Below are positions 35,711 through 46,400 of a stretch of DNA of 64,000 nucleotides, in pieces. This stretch comes from Ophiostoma sp. CBS 140.51 (taxonomy: Eukaryota > Ascomycota > Sordariomycetes > Ophiostomatales > Ophiostomataceae). The notes below the pieces were generated by a model. That model saw only the letters and a program-made list of their open reading frames with translations. It had not been told where the DNA came from and did not search any database. Where the stretch lies: NCBI GenBank assembly GCA_029298735.1, contig JANSLP010000013.1:1-64000 (forward strand). Reading direction: 5' to 3'. The position numbers and the translations under genes were made by a program. Within the stretch, counting starts at the first letter, position 1; each line of letters starts with the position of its first letter.

Positions 35711-37526
35711 TGGCTGCCGTGACCCCGCGAACTGCCCTGAGGGCATTTGGTCGGACGGTTGCTACCTCTCGAAGCCGCTCACAGACGAAGCCGACCAGAG
35801 CAGCTACATCTGTTTTTTGCAGTACATTTGTCAGCCCGAAACGACTATATCAGTCATATCACAATCAATCCCGACCTCGGTCTCTCGGTTCCAGCCTCGG
35901 CTTCAGCTTCAGAACATCTTTCTCATCTTTCTCTACATCATCACGAACCATGGCGAGCGACATGGAAGTCAAGCTCACGGCGCCGAACGGCAAGGAGTGG
36001 ACGCAGCCTCTCGGTCTGTTTATCAACAATGAGTTTGTCAAGAGCAGCACTGGCGAGACCATTGCCTCGATCAACCCTAGGTGAGCCTAGACCATACTGT
36101 TATAAAATATGTGCTTCATACTAACATTTCCAGCACCGAACAAGAGATCTGCTCTGTGTATGCGGCGTCGACACAGGATGTTGATACAGCCGTCAAGGCT
36201 GCCCGCAAGGCCTTCCGCGATCCGTCGTGGAAGCGTTTGTCGGGCACAGACCGTGCGGCCATGATGTACCGCCTGGCCGACCTTGTGGGCCAGAACGCTG
36301 AGTTGTTGGCAACTATCGAGGCACTCGACAACGGCAAGCCGTACTCTGTGGCTTTGTCTGAGAACGTACCCGAGTTCCAGAATGTGCTCCGCTACTATGC
36401 TGGCTATGCCGACAAGAACTTTGGACAGGTCATCGATGTCGGTCCCAGCAAAATGGCTTACACCGTCAAAGAGCCGCTAGGTGTTTGTGGCCAAATTATC
36501 CCGTGGAACTTCCCGCTCGACATGGCCGCATGGAAGCTCGGTCCGGCACTGTGCTGCGGCAACACTGTCGTCCTCAAGCTGGCTGAGCAGACGCCACTCT
36601 CTATGCTGTACGTGGCTCAGCTGATTCGCGAGGCCGGTTTCCCACCTGGCGTCGTCAACATTATCAACGGTCACGGACGCGAGGCTGGCGCGGCACTCGT
36701 CAAGCATGAGGGTGTTGACAAGATTGCCTTCACTGGGAGCACGACCACCGGTCGCGAGGTCATGAAGCTGGCCTCGGGCACACTTAAGAATATTACCCTC
36801 GAGACGGGCGGCAAGTCGCCTCTGCTTGTGTTTGAGGATGCAGACCTCGAGCTGGCGGCGACGTGGGCACACATTGGCATCATGAGCAACCAGGGCCAGG
36901 TGTGCACATCGACGTCGCGAATCCTGGTGCACGAAGCTGTCTACGACAAGTTTGTCGAGCTGTTTAACCGCGCCGTCGAGCACCTGTCAGTCGTGGGCGA
37001 CCCCTTTGATCCCAACACGTTCCAGGGCCCGCAAGTGACACGAGCGCAGTACGAGCGTGTGCTGGGCTACATCAAGTCGGGCCGTGAGGAGGGCGCGACG
37101 CTGGCCATGGGCGGCGTGCCCGTTGGTGGACCTCTGTCCAAGGACGGCGGAACGAGTAAGGGTTTCTTCGTGGCACCGACGGTGTTTACCAATGTGAAGC
37201 CGACCATGAAGATTTACCGCGAGGAGATCTTTGGACCGTGCGTGGCTGTGGTGGTCTTCAAGACGGAGGAGGAGGCCGTGGCCATGGCCAACGACACGAC
37301 GTACGGTCTGGGCGCGGCTCTCTTTACGCGCAACATGGTGCGGGCGCATCGGGTGGCACGCGAGATTGAGGCGGGCATGGTCTGGATCAACAGCTCCAAC
37401 GATTCTGATTTCCGGGTGCCGTTTGGCGGTGTCAAACAGTCGGGTATCGGCCGCGAGTTGGGTGAGGCCGGCCTGGCGGCCTACAGCAATATCAAGAGCA
37501 TCCACCTGAACATGGAGGCCACGTAA
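35710..37526 (+). CDS. NAD(P)-dependent aldehyde dehydrogenase, possibly mitochondrial
   Basis: Two exons, 35710-36080 and 36134-37526. From the first ATG the protein is 587 aa; from the in-frame ATG at 35950 (MASDMEVKL) it is 507 aa, the usual length of the family. The extra 80 residues (MAAVTPRTALRAFGRTVATS...) are rich in Arg, Ser, Thr and Ala with almost no acidic residues, as in a mitochondrial presequence. Catalytic landmarks: IPWNFPLDMAAWK, GSTTTGREV for cofactor, LETGGKSP with the general-base Glu (347 long form, 267 short), QGQVCTSTSR with the nucleophile Cys (381 long, 301 short), EEIFGPCVAV, and PFGGVKQSGIGRELG. The reaction is oxidation of an aldehyde to its acid. The Cys motif has Val-Cys-Thr where many ALDH2-type enzymes have Cys-Cys or Val-Cys-Cys; this does not remove the nucleophile. 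The substrate cannot be read. The intron is 53 bp, with a CTAAC branch site. Confidence 0.95.
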
Positions 37527-37858
37527 AGAATGAATTTCTCATGCTTTTTGGGCAGGGTGTTTGGTTAAAAGTGATTTTAAATATTTGAATACCGCATAGT
37601 ATGGGCCAGTATGTAACTGAAAAAAAAAATCCACCAAGGCATTGTATGCTTTTGCCAGCCTTCTATCATATGTGTGAGATTTTTCGTCCATTTCCATTTT
37701 CCTATCCAAAAGAGCCAAACATTCCAAGTTCCAAAATAATTTCCAAAAGACCACATGCCGATATAAATCCAAAAACTGATGTCCAAAAACCATGTGTGCA
37801 TAAAAAAGAACAAAGAAATAAAACGCCTGCCAGAACCAAAACCGTAACCCTAAACCAA
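37527..37858. other. Convergent 3' flanks
   Basis: 332 bp between the aldehyde dehydrogenase stop and the stop of the opposite-strand regulator gene. AT-rich, with likely polyadenylation signals for both. No gene. Confidence 0.6.
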
Positions 37859-40555
37859 TTACAAGTTGAAAACTCCACCCTCAAGCAAAATGTTGAGCAC
37901 GGCCTGCCGATTGTTCCACTCGCCCAGCTGCTGGATCTTGCCCAAGTTAAGCAAACGGCACATGGCCCAGTCGCTCTCGAGCAGACTGTCAACACCAGCC
38001 ATGGCCGTTAGACCGTCAACGTCCGTGGCCATGGCAGACGGAGATGCGCCCTCGACAAGAGAGCTCGTGCGAACCAAATCTTCCAGGCGGTCCCGGAAGA
38101 CACGCCGGTCGTACTGCTCGACCGGGTTGATGCGCTCCTCGTTGACGTTGGCGAGGCGCGAGACAGTATCACCAACGAGGCAGACCCAGAGCAACAGGGC
38201 GCGGGCTGACCGGTTGGTGAGAAGAGAGACGTCAAAGACGTCACCCTCGCCGAGATGCCAGCGCAGCAAGTGTAGCAGGATGGCGTAGCCGCCGAGGTTG
38301 CGAGGGAAGTCGGGGAAGAACTCTTTCAAGAACAGGATTCCTCCGATACGCATGGCCGGCTCGAGACAGGTGGTAGATGGAGAAGTGGCGGCAGCGGGGA
38401 CAATATAGAGGGCAGCCAAGGGTGCACGGTGGTTGCGCACATAGCTCTCGGTCTGGAGGCGGCTCGTGTCGACGGGTAGAAGCGTGTTGGGCTGGGGCGC
38501 TGGTGTCGATGGGGCCGCCACTGTAGGTTGTCCTTGCAGTGCGGCCACTTCAGCATCGTGGGAGGCAGCCGCATCCTGTGGCGCCACATCCTGCCGTAGT
38601 GGCCCCGGTTGCGACGCCAGGTGGTGCTGCAGCCAGTACAGCTCTTCCGAGAACGAGTAAGGATCGAGCGGAAGTGGAGCGGGCGTCTTGGCCAGATCGT
38701 GGACCAGCTGGACGGCCTGGACAAAGACGCACAGCGCGCCCAAGGTCTGGCCGACGACGGGTGCAATACCGCAAGCCGGGTCGGAAAAGAGGGAAGAAGC
38801 AGCGTCGCGAATGTCCTGGCGCGTAACGTCAAGGAGCACCGTATCGGAGATGTTGGGGAATCTGCGGGTATCAAAGGGCAGGTAGGGACGGATGGCGAGG
38901 GCCATGGCACCCTTGACGTCGGTCTTGCGCATCTTGAAGAGCAGAGCGGGCCGGACCTCGTTGATAAAGCGGCGGCCACCGTTGAGCTCGACCATCTTGC
39001 TGAGGGCCTGCATGTGCAGGTGCCAGTGGTCGTAGCGGCCGGTGGAGCCACCCATGAGAGCCAGAGTCGTGATGCACTCGAGGGTCATCTCCGGGATGAC
39101 GTGGCGACGGCTGCGATGGTGGCTGCTGGCTGATGATGGCGATGCTGGGGGCGAGGGCGAGGGAGATGGAGAAAAGGGAGCCGCGAGCTGCATCTTGTCG
39201 TTCTCGTCGTTACTACCACTACCGTCAGTGCTGCCTGCCGTCCTGGTGTGCTTGTCCTGCTCCTTTTGGTGGAGGGCGAGCTGCTGGTTGACAATGCGGC
39301 AGACGTTGGACACTTCTAGAGCCAGCTCATCGGACGTGTTGGAGCCGCCGAGGACGGCACGCATCATGGCACCGCAGAGCAGCACACAACGCACGGCGGC
39401 GCGGTCCTGCACAACCATCCAGTAGAACTCGCTCGAGCGGGTAGGGTTGTACTGCAGGAGATCCTCAAAGGGATACAGCTTGCGCGGGATGAGCTGGAAA
39501 AACTGGTGGAAGAGGCGCTGCTCGAACTTGTTGAGTTGGGGGATGTGGCACATGGTCCAGGTAGGCAAGCTGCGGGCGACCTGTTGGCAACTGTTGGCAA
39601 GCGCGTTGATACGAGCTTTGCGGGCCTTGCTCTCGGCGTAGGACGCAGTTCTGTCCTTCCGGCTCTTGGCTGCTGCTGCAGCAGCACGGTTCTGCTTGTA
39701 GCTAGTACGCAGGGCAGCAGCATTGGGTGAGATGTACTCGGCCTCCCAGTCCTGTGGCGCAAAGAGGCCCATGCCGTTGAGCATCGAGTTGGATGTGGGG
39801 GTCGACAAAGGAGAAAGTGACTCGAAGCCGGAGCTGCCGCTGATGGTGCTTTCGGCAACGGAGGCGGGCGATGCGAGGAAGGATGGGGCAAAGGGCGAGG
39901 GGAAGGAGGCAGTCGACTCGTCCGGGGTCGATGCTGTCATGAAGGAGGCTGCCGTATCGGAAATGGCCGGCGAAGGACGGCGTTCGGCAGGGATGAGAGT
40001 GGCATCAGCGTCGGAAACCGGGCGAGAATGGGTGGAGGCGGAAGATGTCTCCTTGCTCTCTTTCTTTCCCTTCTGGGCAGTCGGCTTATTTGTGACCAGC
40101 TTCCACCGGTGCACAAGCGGCTTCGACGGGTTCGCCGGGTCTGCACCAGCATTGGTTGCAGCCTTCTGTGGTGCCATCGCGGAGGCAGTCGGAGCGGTAG
40201 GTGCTGTGTTTGTCGTCGTGGAAGCAGTGGTCTCCTTGGCCTCAGTTGGGGCCTTGTTGTCGTTGCTACTGGGGGTGGCAGCCGGCGGCGAGTACGCAGA
40301 AAAGGTAGAGAAGCCCGAGGGAGCCGGGGTCGCGGCGGGGGTGGAGAAAGCAGAGAAAGTCGATGTCGAGCCGCCGGCCTTGGGTTTGGGGCCCTTCTTC
40401 TTGCCGCTCGTGCCGACGCTCATGCCTGTTGGCTGGGCCGGGCCAGAAGTGTTCACAAACGAGATGCCGTGGTACTTGTGCTTGGTGACCTGCAGGCCAC
40501 GGCGGGTCGATACAAGAGCACCGTCCTTTTGGACGGTCGCATTGAAGTGGTCCAT
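37859..40555 (-). CDS. Fungal_trans_2-type regulator lacking a zinc cluster
   Basis: A single 898-aa exon from the first in-frame ATG (40555, MDHFNATVQKDG). Residues 1-270 are low-complexity (Ala, Thr, Ser, Pro) apart from a short conserved-looking opening (HGISFVNTSGPAQPT) and a basic patch (SGKKKGPKPK). No Zn2Cys6 motif (CX2CX6C...) is visible. From about residue 285 the protein becomes helical: a basic stretch (KSRKDRTASYAESKARKARINAL), then FEQRLFHQFFQLIPRKLYPF, AVRCVLLCGAMMRAVLGG, CITTLALMGG, and a region ending in ...LEDLVRTSSLVE. This resembles the fungal-specific transcription-factor C-terminal domain (Fungal_trans_2/DUF3468) found in a set of proteins that start with an F(V/I)N-T-(S/T)-x-P segment and lack a zinc finger. 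A regulatory role is inferred from family resemblance. Part of residues 420-450 is a variable Ser/Pro linker. Confidence 0.65.
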   Translation of the reverse strand: MDHFNATVQKDGALVSTRRGLQVTKHKYHGISFVNTSGPAQPTGMSVGTSGKKKGPKPKAGGSTSTFSAFSTPAATPAPSGFSTFSAYSPPAATPSSNDNKAPTEAKETTASTTTNTAPTAPTASAMAPQKAATNAGADPANPSKPLVHRWKLVTNKPTAQKGKKESKETSSASTHSRPVSDADATLIPAERRPSPAISDTAASFMTASTPDESTASFPSPFAPSFLASPASVAESTISGSSGFESLSPLSTPTSNSMLNGMGLFAPQDWEAEYISPNAAALRTSYKQNRAAAAAAKSRKDRTASYAESKARKARINALANSCQQVARSLPTWTMCHIPQLNKFEQRLFHQFFQLIPRKLYPFEDLLQYNPTRSSEFYWMVVQDRAAVRCVLLCGAMMRAVLGGSNTSDELALEVSNVCRIVNQQLALHQKEQDKHTRTAGSTDGSGSNDENDKMQLAAPFSPSPSPSPPASPSSASSHHRSRRHVIPEMTLECITTLALMGGSTGRYDHWHLHMQALSKMVELNGGRRFINEVRPALLFKMRKTDVKGAMALAIRPYLPFDTRRFPNISDTVLLDVTRQDIRDAASSLFSDPACGIAPVVGQTLGALCVFVQAVQLVHDLAKTPAPLPLDPYSFSEELYWLQHHLASQPGPLRQDVAPQDAAASHDAEVAALQGQPTVAAPSTPAPQPNTLLPVDTSRLQTESYVRNHRAPLAALYIVPAAATSPSTTCLEPAMRIGGILFLKEFFPDFPRNLGGYAILLHLLRWHLGEGDVFDVSLLTNRSARALLLWVCLVGDTVSRLANVNEERINPVEQYDRRVFRDRLEDLVRTSSLVEGASPSAMATDVDGLTAMAGVDSLLESDWAMCRLLNLGKIQQLGEWNNRQAVLNILLEGGVFNL

Positions 40556-41651
40556 TTTGACGAGGGGAGAGGATATCAAGATGGATGTCGTGATGGCGAT
40601 ATAGGTTGAAGATGTCCGATTGGGCACGTGCCGATGTGGCGGGGGTTCGATGTCGTCGGTGTTGCACTTTTGTACCGAGTAGGTCCTCAAGCGAAGTCCA
40701 GTGACGTCGGATGTCGAAAAACGTCGGTTGAATAGTCGATGTCTCAATGTCTCAATCGATGTCTTTCAACTCGATGCAAATTGACCCGAGAGCCGAGACC
40801 GAGGAGCGGGTGCAACGGTCGTCGAAGTTGTCTGTGTCGAGTATATGCTTCAGAAGCAAACGATATCAACCAGAATATCTCAGACAAGCCACTGTCTGCT
40901 GTCGTCCTCCTCTGACTCGATCTGTCGCTTTGAAGTATCTTTATCGTCGTCCTCACTGTCCACCGCGAAAGTGCGGGGAGGCGATATCGGGGCGCAAAGG
41001 TGGTGTGCTGTTGCCAGAGACGCCTGCCAGAGTACGGCCTAAATGTGTGCCTGCATTGTGACTTCTGTTGCGCGGTGTAGAGTGTCGTCGTTGTTGGTTG
41101 TGTCAATTGGATGCTTGTGTTGTCAAGATGAGTGTTTGAACCAACGTGCAGGAACTACCAGAAGTCCAGGAACGCAAAAGTGGCGAGTCCGCCGGTGTGT
41201 CTAATCCGTGGATTTGGCACTGGTGACTGGCACCGCCTGCCACCACCGCCTACGCCTACGGCGCTACTCAAAGGACCGCTTAATGCTCCTGCCCGCCAAA
41301 CTATGACAAACTGCACGCTGCAACGGATTCCCGGAATCTGCACACCGCGTGAATGCACTAGTCCCAATTAGGAAACACTACCGTATCGGGGATGGCGGTC
41401 GAGATCACATCAGAGCGCCAAATCTGCCGTGTCCACTGCCATGGGCGTCTTCATCTTACGATGGCGGCCTGCAGGATGGGTTTTCGATTGGTGGCTTTGG
41501 AGGGGTTTTTCAAGTGAGAAAAAAGTAAAAATATTGTGAGTCTACTGAGTAGTCAAGTTCATCATGTTTTCACAGAGCCCTTTTATCATGTCCATAAATA
41601 TGAGACGCTCAATGCTATAGAATATCATATATCAGGCATTGAGCCTACCCC
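40556..41651. other. Intergenic: promoter of the regulator, 3' flank of the PrpF-like gene
   Basis: 1.1 kb with only short frames. The segment just upstream of 40555 should hold the leader and promoter of the regulator. No repeats or RNA genes seen. Confidence 0.5.
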
Positions 41652-43001
41652 TCAGTAAAAAACCCTGCCCTCCATCATGACGCGGGCTGTCCGGTGAAGC
41701 TCCGCCGAAAGCACGGTGCCGTCCGTCTCGTCGAGCGTGGTGCCGACATCGACACGGCCACTGGGATGTCCAATCACAATTGTGCCGCTGCCCTTCTCGC
41801 TCGCACTTGTCGAGTTTTGCTGTGCCTCGGCCACCAGCTGTTCGGCTAATGTGCCTGGGATGCGTGCTGCTGCTCCTAGACAGAGAGCCAGCGTCAGCGG
41901 CACGGCCTTGTGCACCTGGCCCATGGACAGGGCCACACAGCGAATGTCCGTCTTGGCCTCGCCGGCTTCTGTGCTCGGCGGGAACAGGATGACAATCTTG
42001 GGCACGCTCTCCGTGTCCGGATCCATCCCCATTCGTGACGCACCCTCACGTCGAAGGTGGTCCACAGTCGCCTTGAGTTCACGGTCTGTCTCAATGGCCG
42101 TAGCAACATCTTTCAAGACAGCATCCTTGTCGTTGGCCAGACCCAGCGAGCTGCCTAGGACAAACACGCCTGGGTTGGACACATCGACGAGCGACGCCGG
42201 GATGAACGGCTCCTCGCCCGGTCGCCGTGACAGTAAGTCCACCGCGTGGCCCGTTGGTAACCCGTTTTGTGCACCCGTCTTGGCACCGGCCGGCTTCACG
42301 AAGCTCATAGTAATGCGTGAATGTGTACCCGGCACGCCGTCGATTGCGTAGTCGCCGTCGGGAAAAAACCGCGGCGGATTGCCGGCCACGCGGAACCGCG
42401 ACCGGATTAGCTTGTTCGTGTTGGTGTTGAAGATTCGTACGAGGCCTTCCTGTGAGCCGTCTTCAGCCGTCATTGTCGTGCCTCCATAGCCCAGGTCAAA
42501 GGCCAATGGGCCCACTGAGCTGATCATGTTGCCGCAATTGCCCGCCAGGTCCAGCCGTCCGTCGCGGATGCCGACCTGTACAAACGTAAAGTTGACGTCG
42601 CGGTATGTACGCTCAGCATCGTTGGCCGGCGGCGCGATCACGCAGATTTTGGAAGTCGACGATACGCCAGAACCCATGCCGTCCAGCTGCCGACCGTGAT
42701 TCGGGTCAGGCGAGCCCATGGCCGGCACAAGCACGGGTGTCCACGCTGCAGCACGGGCCTTCATCACCTCGGCGGTAGACGGCGTGCCGCCATTGACTTC
42801 AAATTTGGGAAGAACTTCTTCACGAATAACGAGGCCATTGGATGTGCCGCCGCGAACAAAATAGGCCGGGAAGTTGCGTTCTTGTGGTGGGGGTCTTGAC
42901 GAGGACGATGAAGAGCGGGCATTGCTGCGTAGTGGCGAGGCTGCCACTCGGCCCTGTGACCGTAGTCGGGTGAGAAGTCGTTGTGCTATTCGATCAGCCA
43001 T
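41652..43001 (-). CDS. PrpF-family protein (methylaconitate isomerase-like), probable mitochondrial presequence
   Basis: A single 449-aa exon. The ATG at 43001 gives MADRIAQRLLTRLRSQGRVA..., about 40 residues rich in Arg and Ser with one acidic residue, typical of a mitochondrial presequence. The mature part begins at RNFPAYFVRGGTSNGLVIRE, the hallmark N-terminus of PrpF. Other family motifs follow: GSPDPNHGRQLDGMGSGVSSTSK, LAGNCGNMISSVGPLA with the conserved Cys, RIFNTNTNKL, ASLVDVSNPGVFVLG, and IVIGHPSGRVDV near the end. PrpF has a diaminopimelate-epimerase-like two-domain fold. In bacteria it isomerises 2-methylaconitate in the methylcitrate cycle with AcnD. Fungal homologues have no settled substrate; methylcitrate-cycle or related isomerisation is inference. 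No neighbouring methylcitrate gene is present. Confidence 0.9.
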   Translation of the reverse strand: MADRIAQRLLTRLRSQGRVAASPLRSNARSSSSSSRPPPQERNFPAYFVRGGTSNGLVIREEVLPKFEVNGGTPSTAEVMKARAAAWTPVLVPAMGSPDPNHGRQLDGMGSGVSSTSKICVIAPPANDAERTYRDVNFTFVQVGIRDGRLDLAGNCGNMISSVGPLAFDLGYGGTTMTAEDGSQEGLVRIFNTNTNKLIRSRFRVAGNPPRFFPDGDYAIDGVPGTHSRITMSFVKPAGAKTGAQNGLPTGHAVDLLSRRPGEEPFIPASLVDVSNPGVFVLGSSLGLANDKDAVLKDVATAIETDRELKATVDHLRREGASRMGMDPDTESVPKIVILFPPSTEAGEAKTDIRCVALSMGQVHKAVPLTLALCLGAAARIPGTLAEQLVAEAQQNSTSASEKGSGTIVIGHPSGRVDVGTTLDETDGTVLSAELHRTARVMMEGRVFY

Positions 43002-43425
43002 GGTGTGTTTGTATGAAAGGGCAGAAAGGAAAGAAAAGGGGCCTTCAAAAGTAATGGTGATCAAGAAAGGAAGGCGCATGTGAAATGACGTTTGGAGAGG
43101 AAGGTGCTGGAGAGTGGAGCCGCTGCGGCCAATATGACGCCTCTGATTGGCCCACAGCCCGATTACAGTACTTCCCGGCATTCTCTCACAGGAACTGAAC
43201 GGACATGAGGATGCTTGTTACAGCTTCAAAACAATTTTAAAGAAAAACCAGACGCTTATTTTATTATTGACTCCTGTTTTTATATGATTTCTCGCCCCGT
43301 GGCGCGCATCCTTTTACCTAAAAGAAAATACAAGTACAATTTAACAGTAGATCCACGCTCTGCACCTCATTCTTGCTTGCTCTCTCCTATCATCACCAAA
43401 TATCAACTTGAGCTCTCCTCACCCC
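43002..43425. other. Short intergenic region
   Basis: 424 bp holding the promoter of the PrpF-like gene and the 3' end of ctr9, both on the minus strand. No gene. Confidence 0.55.
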
Positions 43426-46400
43426 CTACTCGTCGTCTTCGTCGTCGCTGACGGCCCGTCTCCGGCTCCGCCGAGCAGCCGGCGCCTCCTCTTCATCGTC
43501 CTTGGCCGCATCAGAAGCAGCACCGTCGTCATCTGCCTTGGCAGGCTCCTCATCCTCATCCTCGCTCTCGTCCAGAACACGAGCGCCTCTCCGCGAACGC
43601 TTCTGCTGCGACCGGCCGCCGCCCTCGTTGTCCTCATCCTCATCAACGTCCATACGGTCTGAGGCGTCGTCGCGAGCACCATCGTCGTCGTCCGAACCGG
43701 CTGGGCCGCCACGGCGATTGCGCTTCTCAATGGCTGCGTCCGCCGCATCGAGCGCATCGTAGTCGTCGTCCTCGTCGTCGCTGCTGTGCACGAGCTCCGA
43801 CGACTTGTACTTGGAATTCTTCGGTGGCTCCTTGCGCGACAGACGCCGCTTCTTCTTCTGGTGCCGGTCCTCGGCGTCCGAGTCGCCCGAACGGTTGTCA
43901 CCGTCCGAGTCGTCGTCGTCGGCCGCCTTCTTCTTGCGCGACCGGCTCTTGCTACCGCCCGAGGCCCGAGGCTCGCGGTCGCCGCGCGGTGCCGGCTTGC
44001 GCTTGCGCTTGACCTTCTCGCCCGTCTCGCTGTCCGTCGTCATCTCGGCCTCGCGACGCGCCTTCTCCTCCTCGGCACGCTTCTCAGCCAGGACACGGTC
44101 GCGCGCGGCAATCTCTTCGCGCTCCTTGCGGATCTTTTCTTGCCGCTCCTTTTGCAGGTCGAGCGCCTTTTGACGTTCCTCTTCGCGCCGCTTCAGCTCG
44201 ACCTGCCGCTGCTCGAGTGCCGCCGCCAGCTTCTCCTTATTCTTCTCCTCGTAGTCTTTTTGACTGGCAATCGCACGCTCCAGCTGGCGACGCTGCGTGT
44301 TGCGGGCCATGTTGGCGCGCTGCTCGACGTCCTGCTTGGGGTAAGGCGTCTGCGGGTGCGCCGCAATCTCATCGAGCGCCTTGATGGCGTCCTCGAGACC
44401 GCTAGCCGCAGCCTGCAGCTGCTCCAACGTGCGCTGGCTCTCGTTCAAGCTGTAGATGGTTGACGCGAGCTGGATCTGTGCAAACGCCACGTTGAACTTG
44501 AAATGCACCTGATCAGGTGCAACAGCGAGGGCCTGTAGTGAGGAAGATGTGTTAGTAAATGTTAATACTTCATGTTTAAAAAAAAAGGATGCTGTCTCAC
44601 GTTCTGGGCGCATTCAAGACACATCTTGAATGCCTCCAAATCCTTCTCCGTACGGGCCTTCTGCAGCCACACGCGGCCAAGACACGACAGAATCGTCGGG
44701 TCATTGCTCTTGCCCTCCTTGGCCAGGGCCGCCTCGTAGTTCTCAATCGCCTTGGAGAACTGGCGCAGCTCGGCGTGGATGTGGCCCAGGTTGACGTAGA
44801 CGTGGTGGTCGCGGACTGTGTCGCGGACACTCAAAAAGATTGGGAGCGCGCTGCGGTAGTCCTTCTTGTCCTCAACGAGGGCAATGGCGATACCCTGTGC
44901 GGCGTAGGCGTTCTTGGGATCCAGCTGCAGAGCCTTGTCGAAGAACTCCACGGCGCGGCTGTAGGTAGCACTGCGCTTCTGCTTCTCCTGGTCCGTCTCA
45001 CGGCGCATCTCACGTGCCGATGCCAGGTACAGGTTGCCCATGCCCACCAGCGCGTATCGGTCGTGCTTATCGTGGTTTTGTAGCGTGTGCTTGTAGTGCC
45101 GCAGCTCGTGGTCCTCGTTGATGTTGGCCGGCCGCTTCTTGGCATAGGCCTTGCCCAAATACCAGCCGTACAGTGCCCGCACCTCGAGGTCGCTCGAGTT
45201 CTCCTGGTACAGCTTAGCCACGGCATCAGGGCCAGCGTCGTTGGGCGACTTCCGCAGCTTGACATAGGCCAGGCGCAGACGGGCGTCCGTGTAGCCCTCG
45301 TGGCGCTTCAGCAGACCCTCGTACGCCTCAACGGCCTTGTCCACTAGTGCCCGAGCCTCATAGCTGCGGCCTAGGTTGTAGCTAATGGTCGTCACAAGCG
45401 CATCCGCATCTGTGTCTTCGTCCTCCTTGTTCTGAATCTTGACACACGCGTCCAGGGCAAGCTCAAACATGTTGCTGGCAAGCTCCTGCTTGTCCGACTG
45501 GAAGTAGAAGCAGCCCATGTTGTTCAGGAGCTGCGGCGGCAAAAACTTGCGAAGCGACTCCCGGTGTGTGGCCGCATCGACGCCTTCAGCAGCCGGCTCG
45601 GCCGACTCCGCGATCTGGTCCAGCTCCAACTGCTCCACCTGCTGCAGGCACTGCAGGGCCCGGTCCGGGTGGTCGGCTTCATACAGCCATGCAAGGTTGA
45701 GCAGAACAGCCGCATCGGGTGAAAGGTGCTTCTTGGGGTCCTTCCATGCCGTCCGCACGTTCTCCAAAAGGCTAATAGCCTTCTTCTTCTCAACCGCCTT
45801 GTCCTCCTTGACGGCGGCGCGGTCGTTAGCAAAGACCTCCTCGGCATACAGTGTGCCGAGCAGCGCCATGGCCTCGAGGTTCTTGGACTGCTGGATCATC
45901 TTCTCGAGCTGCAGCTTGGCCTCGCCGAGATCCGACTTGGCAACAGACAGCTGAGCAGCACCGAACTTGGCTGGCAGGTAGCCACGGTCAGTACCGCCGC
46001 GAGCATTGTCGGACCGGCGGTAGTAGTCGGCTGCCCGCTCAATGTCGCCCTCCATGTGCGACTTCCGTGCAAGCAAGTACCAACCGTCAGACGCAACAGC
46101 GTTAATATCGGTGCTCTGGATGGCCTTGTGTGCAAGCGAGTCAACGTTTGTGAACGCCTTGCGGGACAAAAAGTAGCCGGCAAACGTCGCGCACGTGAGC
46201 GGCATGTTCTTGTCCAACTTGAACGCCTTCTGAGTGTACTCCGTCATACCCTTCTTGTACAGACGCAGGAACTCGGGGCTGTTGGTCGCGACCTGGCCAC
46301 TCTTGTCAAGATAGTAGAGACCGAGGAGGATGTTAGCCACCTTGGAGTCGGGCGTGATCTCGAGAGACCGCTCCCATGCCGCCTTGGCGTCCTCCTTGAA

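Noticed and set aside
43002..43181. N-terminal extension of the PrpF-like protein
   Set aside because: The ATG at 43001 already gives a coherent presequence, and the extension overlaps the expected promoter and leader.
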